12,630 bases of DNA from Bacteroidales bacterium (lineage in GTDB: Bacteria > Bacteroidota > Bacteroidia > Bacteroidales > VadinHA17): NCBI GenBank assembly GCA_016936695.1, contig JAFGXK010000237.1:1-12630 (forward strand). Reading direction: 5' to 3'. The notes under the pieces are model-generated. The model worked only from the letters and a program-made list of their open reading frames with translations, was not told where the DNA came from and searched no databases. The first letter of the stretch is position 1, and each line of letters starts with the position of its first letter. Position numbers and translations under genes: made by a program. This document shows, one piece after another, positions 7,876 through 12,630 of this stretch.

Positions 7876-7960
7876 GGTGCAAAGCAATTGGTTTACCGTA
7901 ATAAAGTTATGGCAAAAAATTCAGAAACAGAAGCTGAGGGGAGTAAATTGAGCCGGCTTG

Positions 7961-8413
7961 CTAGATAAATATCATTGACTCCTTCAATACCTTTCCCGAT
8001 TCATCGGTACCGTAGATTTTCAGTCCTACGCTGACGGTAGCTGTACCTACAATGTCAATAACCGGACTGAGATCATCCTTTATGTCATCTATATCATCAA
8101 AGTCCTCGATGGGGAAATATATATGAAGGAAAAGAACGCATTCTGGTTTGCTTATGCCTGAGAGAGATTTTACAATTTTGGCAAGCCATATTGATGATGC
8201 CGTATTGAAATATTCGAGATTTAGACGTAAATTTGTATTCTGCCTTGGATTTTTAACATATTCATTGATCCACTCAAGAAGAGGTTCAAAGATCCTGGGA
8301 GCGTTAATGGGAATTGACTTCCCCGAGAGAATCATTTCCCCGTTCAGATAGTTGAAATCTATCAGAGGTGTCTTGTCTGTTTGTTCAACGAATAAGTTCT
8401 TAAGCTCCTTCAT
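7961..8413 (-). CDS. SiaC-family (DUF1987) regulatory phosphoprotein
   Basis: This 150-residue protein resembles SiaC of Pseudomonas aeruginosa, the DUF1987 phosphoprotein that binds and activates the diguanylate cyclase SiaD and is switched by the SiaB kinase and SiaA phosphatase. The diagnostic stretch is LEYFNTASSIWLAKIVKSL (66-84): Thr71 in NTASS aligns with the SiaC phosphosite (Thr68 of LNTSS). The N-terminal pattern of a short beta strand (TPLIDFNYLNGEMILSG) followed by a helix with ...FEPLLEWINEYV also fits the family. The C-terminal third has an acidic patch (about 103-114) and a final beta-rich tail. No SiaB-, SiaA- or GGDEF-type gene is seen within this window, so its partners must be elsewhere or different. 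There is no signal or membrane segment; it should be cytosolic. ATG 8413 is supported by the family-like N-terminus. It may be the first gene of the minus-strand run. Confidence 0.85.
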   Translation of the reverse strand: MKELKNLFVEQTDKTPLIDFNYLNGEMILSGKSIPINAPRIFEPLLEWINEYVKNPRQNTNLRLNLEYFNTASSIWLAKIVKSLSGISKPECVLFLHIYFPIEDFDDIDDIKDDLSPVIDIVGTATVSVGLKIYGTDESGKVLKESMIFI

Positions 8414-8459
8414 GGCAGGATCGATTTTTCCTTATTTTAATTTCCTAAATGACCTACTT

Positions 8460-8489
8460 CAAAAGTATAACATCTTTTTTTATGTTATA
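8460..8489 (-). promoter_or_regulatory. Candidate promoter and operator-like dyad upstream of the SiaC-like gene
   Basis: On the minus strand TACTTTTG (8467-8460) matches TAnnTTTG and lies 46 nt before the ATG at 8413. It touches a perfect 8-bp inverted repeat: TATAACAT at 8466-8473 and ATGTTATA at 8482-8489, separated by the 8-nt CTTTTTTT. An AT-rich dyad immediately upstream of a -7 box is where an activator or repressor would bind. The stem is too AT-rich and too far from a gene end to be a convincing terminator. No good -33 TTTG is present. Confidence 0.4.
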
Positions 8490-8550
8490 AAATTTTAATC
8501 AAAAAGAAACGGTCAATAGTCAAATAAAAACATTCGTTGATATAAAACAT

Positions 8551-8593
8551 GCAGTGCATCTGATGAAATTGTCGCCTGCAGTGCACGCTGATG
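8551..8593. repeat. Pair of related palindromic direct repeats upstream of argS
   Basis: GCAGTGCATCTGATG (8551-8565) recurs as GCAGTGCACGCTGATG (8578-8593), with starts 27 bp apart. Each copy is itself built on a short palindrome: ATGCA-G-TGCAT in the first and TGCA-G-TGCA in the second. Two half-conserved dyads on a shared helical side upstream of the argS promoter suggest a protein binding site, but no known operator is recognised. It lies between the two divergent promoters and could serve either. Confidence 0.5.
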
Positions 8594-8622
8594 CTCATAA
8601 TTCATGGATTTCATTAAAATGC

Positions 8623-8630
8623 TATATTTG
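8623..8630 (+). promoter_or_regulatory. Candidate Bacteroidota -7 box (TATATTTG) for argS
   Basis: TATATTTG is a full TAnnTTTG match, ending 23 nt before the argS ATG at 8654. This would give a short leader of roughly 15-20 nt, typical of the phylum. The expected -33 TTTG at about 8600-8603 is poorly matched. The leader itself is AT-rich and has no Shine-Dalgarno sequence. Confidence 0.5.
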
Positions 8631-8653
8631 CAGACGTAATTTCTTAAACTGCA

Positions 8654-10441
8654 ATGGAAATTGATCTAAGAAACAAAATAATTGAAGCGGTCAGGGTGCT
8701 TTACAACAGTGAGGTCCCGGATCATCTTATTCAAATACAGGATACCAGGAAGGAATTCAGGGGCGATTTCACTCTTGTTGTGTTTCCTCTCTTAAGGTAT
8801 TCGCTTAACACTCCCGAGAATACTGGCGCAGCAATAGGTAATTTTCTTCAGAGTGAATTACCGCACGTTTCAGGATTCAACGTCATAAAAGGCTTCCTTA
8901 ATATAGAAATTTCCGACAGATGGTGGGTTGAATACTTTGCCGGACTTGCTAAGGAGAAAGACCTTTACGCAAAATGCCGTTCGGTGAAGCCTGAGACCAT
9001 TCTCGTTGAATATTCCTCGCCGAATACAAACAAGCCGCTTCATCTCGGACATATACGAAACAACTTGCTGGGATTTTCACTTTACAGGATACTCTCCTCA
9101 TGCGGACACCGGGTTATAAAGACAAATATTGTCAACGACCGAGGCATCCATATCTGCAAATCGATGCTTGCATGGCTTAAGTATTCAGGAGGCGAAACCC
9201 CCGAATCATCAGGAATGAAGGGAGATCACCTTGTTGGAAAATACTACGTGATGTTCGAACAGGAATACAAAAAACAGGCAGAGGAGCTTATCAGCAGCGG
9301 AATGAACGAAACCGAGGCACGAAACTCGGCTCCACTTATGGCCGAAGCCAGAGATATGCTTTTAAAATGGGAGAACGGCGACAGGGAAGTGGTAGACCTG
9401 TGGAAGATGATGAACTCCTGGGTTTACAAGGGATTCGACGAGACCTACAAAATGCTGGGCGTCGACTTTGATAAAATTTACTACGAATCAGAGACCTATC
9501 TCACGGGAAGGGATATCGTTCTTGAAGGACTCAGAAAAAATGTACTCTATAAGCACGATGATAATTCAATCTGGGTTGATCTCACCGCCCAGGGTCTTGA
9601 CCATAAACTTCTGCTCAGATCCGACGGCACTGCGGTTTATATGACACAGGACCTTGGTACGGCGGTGGCACGACAAAACGATTTCCACTTCGACAAAACT
9701 CTTTATGTGGTTGGAAATGAACAAAACTATCATTTCCAGGTACTCAGGGCGCTTATGAAAAAGATTGGCTATACCTGGGCCGACGGCTTGATACACTACT
9801 CATACGGTATGGTTGAACTGCCTGAAGGCAGGATGAAATCACGCGAAGGTACAGTAGTGGATGCAGATGACCTGGTAAGCGAAATGAAAGAGACAGCCAG
9901 GAGCGTATCGATGGAACTCGGAAAGCTTTCTGAATTCAGCGGGGATGAAAAGGAGGAGATCTTTATGAAGATAGGACTGGGAGCCCTCAAGTATTATATT
10001 CTGAAAGTGGATCCTCACAAGAACATGACTTTCAATCCTGCCGAATCGATCGACTTCAACGGCAATACCGGACCATTTATCCAGTACACCTACGCCAGGA
10101 TTAAGTCGGTATTCCGCAAGGCCGAACAATCGGGCCTGAAGCCTGATCCTTCCGGTGCCCGGTCAGCCTTACCCGGACCCAAGGAAATCGACCTTGTAAA
10201 ACTGCTCAGGAAATATTCCGACATTGTGACTGAAGCAGCCGAGACCTATTCACCGGCATTGATAGCAAACTATTGCTACGACCTTGCAAGGGAATTTAAC
10301 CAGTTCTATCACGACTTTTCTATTCTCGGAGAAGAAGATCCTTCACTGAGGAATTTCAGGCTGCTGCTTTCACATGTCACAAGCCAGGTACTGTCTTCAG
10401 GCATGTGGCTCCTTGGAATTGACATGCCTGAACGGATGTAA
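8654..10441 (+). CDS. argS: Arginyl-tRNA synthetase (ArgS)
   Basis: ArgS charges tRNA-Arg with arginine at the expense of ATP; it is a cytosolic class I synthetase. The 595-residue length is normal. Order of parts: the N-terminal Add-1 tRNA-recognition domain (about 1-90), with a short GFLNIEI strand at its end; then VEYSSPNTNKPLHLGHIRNN (118-137), which contains the class I HIGH motif as HLGH (130-133); the catalytic Rossmann core including IVNDRG (159-164); the KMSKS-region equivalent MKSREG (394-399), the family's degenerate form; and an all-helical DALR anticodon-binding domain from about 470, ending in the typical LLGIDMPERM. The ATG at 8654 is preceded by an in-phase promoter context rather than a Shine-Dalgarno sequence. 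The gene is transcribed away from the SiaC-like gene and is followed by a 122-bp repeat-bearing gap before ffh, so it is probably its own unit. Confidence 0.98.
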   Translation: MEIDLRNKIIEAVRVLYNSEVPDHLIQIQDTRKEFRGDFTLVVFPLLRYSLNTPENTGAAIGNFLQSELPHVSGFNVIKGFLNIEISDRWWVEYFAGLAKEKDLYAKCRSVKPETILVEYSSPNTNKPLHLGHIRNNLLGFSLYRILSSCGHRVIKTNIVNDRGIHICKSMLAWLKYSGGETPESSGMKGDHLVGKYYVMFEQEYKKQAEELISSGMNETEARNSAPLMAEARDMLLKWENGDREVVDLWKMMNSWVYKGFDETYKMLGVDFDKIYYESETYLTGRDIVLEGLRKNVLYKHDDNSIWVDLTAQGLDHKLLLRSDGTAVYMTQDLGTAVARQNDFHFDKTLYVVGNEQNYHFQVLRALMKKIGYTWADGLIHYSYGMVELPEGRMKSREGTVVDADDLVSEMKETARSVSMELGKLSEFSGDEKEEIFMKIGLGALKYYILKVDPHKNMTFNPAESIDFNGNTGPFIQYTYARIKSVFRKAEQSGLKPDPSGARSALPGPKEIDLVKLLRKYSDIVTEAAETYSPALIANYCYDLAREFNQFYHDFSILGEEDPSLRNFRLLLSHVTSQVLSSGMWLLGIDMPERM

Positions 10442-10448
10442 CAAGCAA

Positions 10449-10474
10449 TCCGCCTCCGCTAAAGCTACGGCGGA
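10449..10474. repeat. GC-rich imperfect hairpin element after argS
   Basis: TCCGCC (10449-10454) and GGCGGA (10469-10474) are perfect inverted arms. Inside them GCT and AGC (10458-10460 and 10463-10465) can pair around an AA loop, with three mismatches between the two stems. I have seen near-identical TCCGCCTCCGCT...GGCGGA units scattered through intergenic regions of many Bacteroidota, so this is probably a dispersed REP-like element. It starts 8 bp after the argS stop and could also slow or end transcription or shield the 3' end, but no T-run follows it on the plus strand. Confidence 0.7.
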
Positions 10475-10481
10475 CAAAGCC

Positions 10482-10529
10482 AGCAACAAGCAACAAGCAA
10501 CCAGCAACAAGTAACCAGCAACCAGCAAC
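10482..10529. repeat. 7-bp tandem repeat, unit AGCAAC(A/C), about seven copies
   Basis: The stretch reads as successive heptamers AGCAACA, AGCAACA, AGCAACC, AGCAACA, AGTAACC, AGCAACC and AGCAAC with one internal C-to-T change. A further related fragment (AAGCAA) lies left of the hairpin at 10443-10448, so the hairpin appears inserted within or beside the array. The repeat is non-coding, sits between the argS stop and the ffh start, and is a candidate slippage-prone locus that should vary between strains. Confidence 0.85.
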
Positions 10530-10563
10530 TTAATTTTAAATATAATTTTTTCATTCTGATACC

Positions 10564-11883
10564 ATGTTTGAATCACTCAGCGAACGACTGGAAAAATCCT
10601 TTAAACTCCTTAAGGGGCAGGGAAGAATTTCTGAAATAAATATTGCTGAAACTCTGAAGGAAGTGCGCAGAGCCCTTCTGGACGCAGACGTTAACTTTAA
10701 GATAGCCAAACAGTTTACCGATATGGTAAAGATTAAGGCTATCGGACAGGAGGTGATCAAGTCGGTGAATCCTTCACAAATGATGATCAAGATTGTCCAT
10801 GATGAGCTTGTGGAACTGATGGGAGGGGATAAGACCGACATTAATATAAAGGTAAACCCCTCTGTCATCCTGATTGCAGGTCTGCAGGGATCCGGTAAGA
10901 CAACTTTCAGCGGCAAGCTTGCCAGATGGGTGCAAAGCAAAAAGGGTAAGAATCCGATGCTCGTTGCAGGCGACATTTACAGGCCAGCCGCTATCGAACA
11001 GCTAAAGGTTCTCGGAACCCAGATCGGGATTCCTGTCTATACCGAGGAAGACAACAAAAATCCGGTTCAGATTGCCCGCAATGCTGTCAGGGAAGCCAAA
11101 ATCAGCGGCAGGGATGTGGTTATAATAGATACCGCCGGACGTCTGGCCATAGACGAGGAAATGATGAACGAGATAGCATCGATAAAGGATGCCGTTAATC
11201 CTCACGAGATACTTTTCGTGGTCGATTCCATGACGGGCCAGGATGCTGTGAATACTGCAAAGGAATTCAACAACCGTCTCGATTTCGACGGAGTGGTACT
11301 TACAAAACTCGACGGAGACACCAGGGGAGGGGCAGCCCTTTCAATAAGGTCGGTGGTTAACAAGCCGATCAAGTTCGTCAGCACGGGCGAGAAGATGGAT
11401 GCCATCGATGTGTTCTATCCCTCCCGAATGGCTGACAGAATCCTTGGAATGGGTGATATAGTTTCGCTGGTTGAAAAGGCCCAGGAGCAGTTCGATACGG
11501 AAGAGGCCAGGAAGCTTCAGAAAAAGATTGCGAAGGACCAGTTCGATTTTAACGACTTTATATCACAGATCCAGCAGATCAAGAAAATGGGAAATGTGAA
11601 GGACCTTATGTCGATGATACCAGGTGTGGGTAAGTCAATTAAGAACCTCGACATAGATGATAATGCCTTTAAAGGGATTGAAGCCATAATCCGCAGCATG
11701 ACGCCCCAGGAAAGAACCAATCCCGCCGTGCTTAACGGAAGCAGACGAAAAAGAATTGCATCGGGAAGCGGTACAACTGTCCAGGACGTTAACCGGCTCC
11801 TTAAGCAGTTCGATGAAACCAGGCGAATGATGAAACTGATGACCACCAATAAAAATGCCGCACGCATGATGGGCAAAAGATAA
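10564..11883 (+). CDS. ffh: Signal recognition particle protein Ffh (SRP54)
   Basis: Ffh is the GTPase of the signal recognition particle. With 4.5S RNA it binds signal sequences of nascent chains and hands ribosomes to FtsY at the membrane. At 439 residues it is of usual length. The N domain (1-95) contains the ALLDADVN signature (37-44). The G domain shows the P-loop GLQGSGKT (106-113), the GDIYRPAA stretch (136-143), DTAGR (189-193) and TKLDGD (247-252). The M domain follows from about 325 with FISQIQQIKKMG, the SGSG hinge (400-403) and a methionine-rich end (RRMMKLM, ARMMG). All GTPase motifs are intact. ATG 10564 gives the canonical MFESLSERLE start. An AT-rich tract (10531-10552) just upstream could be the promoter; its TAATTTTT misses the -7 consensus by one base. 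folD begins 11 bp after the stop, suggesting co-transcription. Confidence 0.98.
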   Translation: MFESLSERLEKSFKLLKGQGRISEINIAETLKEVRRALLDADVNFKIAKQFTDMVKIKAIGQEVIKSVNPSQMMIKIVHDELVELMGGDKTDINIKVNPSVILIAGLQGSGKTTFSGKLARWVQSKKGKNPMLVAGDIYRPAAIEQLKVLGTQIGIPVYTEEDNKNPVQIARNAVREAKISGRDVVIIDTAGRLAIDEEMMNEIASIKDAVNPHEILFVVDSMTGQDAVNTAKEFNNRLDFDGVVLTKLDGDTRGGAALSIRSVVNKPIKFVSTGEKMDAIDVFYPSRMADRILGMGDIVSLVEKAQEQFDTEEARKLQKKIAKDQFDFNDFISQIQQIKKMGNVKDLMSMIPGVGKSIKNLDIDDNAFKGIEAIIRSMTPQERTNPAVLNGSRRKRIASGSGTTVQDVNRLLKQFDETRRMMKLMTTNKNAARMMGKR

Positions 11884-11894
11884 ACCTGATTACC

Positions 11895-12630
11895 ATGTAC
11901 AAAATTATCGATGGAAAACTGACCGCGGGCCTCATCAAGGATGAAATTACCCGTAAAGTAGACGAAAGATCCCAAAACGGGAAGAAGATTCCTCACCTTG
12001 CAGCAATTCTTGTCGGATCAAATGGTTCGAGCGAAACCTATGTCGCCAATAAAATAAAGGACTGTGAAGAAGTTGGTTTCAGATCGACACTTGTCAGAAT
12101 GAATGACGATGTTTCGGAAGAAGAAATCATTGAAGCAATCGGGAAACTTAACAACGATCCCGATGTCGACGGCTTTATTGTGCAGCTTCCTCTGCCCGAT
12201 CATATTTCGGAAAGCCGGATCACGGAAGCCATTGATCCCGAAAAGGATGCCGATGGTTTTCATCCTGTAAACCTTGGAAGGATGCTGATCGGCATTGATT
12301 GTTATCTTCCCGCCACACCCTTCGGAATAGTCGAACTTCTGAAACGATACAACATCGAAACATCAGGAAAGGAATGTGTCGTGATCGGCCGGAGCAATAT
12401 TGTCGGACGTCCCCTCAGTATCCTCCTTTCACAGAAGGGCCTGGATGCAACGGTGACTGTAGTGCACAGCAGGACAAAGGATATAGCTTCCCATCTTAAG
12501 CGAGCCGATATAATTGTTGCTGCTCTCGGATCTCCGGGATTCGTGAAAGCGGATATGATAAAGCCGGGCGCTGTTGTGATTGACGTGGGCACCACCCGTT
12601 TACCTTCTTCAGCCACAAAATCGGGTTGGC
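11895..12630 (+). CDS. folD: Bifunctional methylenetetrahydrofolate dehydrogenase/cyclohydrolase (FolD), truncated by window edge
   Basis: FolD interconverts 5,10-methylene-THF and 10-formyl-THF (NADP-linked dehydrogenase plus cyclohydrolase), supplying one-carbon units for purines and formyl-methionine. I translated 245 codons from ATG 11895 to the right edge; a full FolD is about 285-300 residues, so roughly the last 45 are missing. Present are SSETYVANKIKDCEEVGF (45-62) with catalytic Tyr49 and Lys53, the VQLPLP motif (96-101), DPEKDADGFHPVN (114-126; the usual KDVDG reads KDADG), the PATPFGI loop (139-145) and the nucleotide-binding GRSNIVGRP (165-173). The DVGTTR segment (230-235) begins the final part. 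No frame break is seen. The start lies 11 bp after ffh, with no obvious promoter between them, so the two probably share a message. Confidence 0.97.
   Translation, partial: MYKIIDGKLTAGLIKDEITRKVDERSQNGKKIPHLAAILVGSNGSSETYVANKIKDCEEVGFRSTLVRMNDDVSEEEIIEAIGKLNNDPDVDGFIVQLPLPDHISESRITEAIDPEKDADGFHPVNLGRMLIGIDCYLPATPFGIVELLKRYNIETSGKECVVIGRSNIVGRPLSILLSQKGLDATVTVVHSRTKDIASHLKRADIIVAALGSPGFVKADMIKPGAVVIDVGTTRLPSSATKSGW

Noticed and set aside
7876..7887. TTG start adding four residues to the Memo-AMMECR1 fusion
   Set aside because: The ATG at 7875 gives a better signal peptide (MRKLV head) and is the commoner start codon.
7951..7958. AGCCGGCT palindrome just after the SiaC-like stop codon as a terminator or site
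   Set aside because: An 8-bp self-complementary word without loop, extension or T-run can easily occur by chance.
8466..8489. The 8-bp dyad as an intrinsic terminator
   Set aside because: The stem is nearly all A/T, the T-run is in the loop rather than after the stem, and no gene ends there.
10482..10529. Heptamer array as a CRISPR
   Set aside because: The units are 7 bp with no spacers and no cas genes are nearby.
10551..11996. Minus-strand frames of 141 and 159 codons opposite ffh
   Set aside because: ffh has all its GTPase motifs on the plus strand; the antisense frames show no family features or start context.

Overview
The window looks like a chromosomal stretch from a member of the Bacteroidota, probably near Bacteroidales/Marinilabiliales. 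The pointers are: weak or absent Shine-Dalgarno sequences before most genes; TAnnTTTG boxes (the Bacteroidota -7 promoter element) in several gaps, each facing the next gene; a DUF6913-type protein that I know only from this phylum; typical '...SFSQ' export signals; and a 7-bp intergenic tandem repeat beside a GC-rich hairpin of the kind common in these genomes. The assignment is an inference from style, not from a phylogenetic marker search. I see no tRNA, rRNA, insertion sequence, CRISPR array or prophage.

Layout. Positions 1-8413 all read on the minus strand. In transcription order they hold a SiaC-like (DUF1987) regulatory phosphoprotein; a secreted Memo-AMMECR1 fusion; a 700-residue polytopic membrane protein with a degenerate spermidine-synthase-like Rossmann domain; a radical SAM enzyme of the AmmeMemoRadiSam type with an export-like N-terminus; NAD-dependent DNA ligase (ligA); a DUF6913-like protein; and the N-terminal half of dapA, which runs off the left edge. 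From the fusion to dapA the gaps are 2, 34, 14, 46 and 11 bp, so an operon is plausible, perhaps with internal promoters. Positions 8654-12630 read on the plus strand: argS, a 122-bp repeat-bearing gap, ffh, and folD, which runs off the right edge. The 240-bp divergent gap (8414-8653) carries two candidate promoters, an 8-bp dyad and a pair of related palindromic direct repeats.

How the genes work together. Most of the content is housekeeping: lysine/peptidoglycan precursor synthesis (DapA), replication and repair (LigA), translation (ArgS), membrane targeting (Ffh) and one-carbon folate metabolism (FolD). The exception is the block at 3091-7875, where all three modules of the AmmeMemoRadiSam system, whose biochemical function is unresolved as far as I know, sit in two genes that flank a membrane-embedded SAM/aminopropyltransferase-fold protein. 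Both soluble proteins appear to carry export signals, so this version may act at or outside the inner membrane. That block is the best candidate for an under-described system here.
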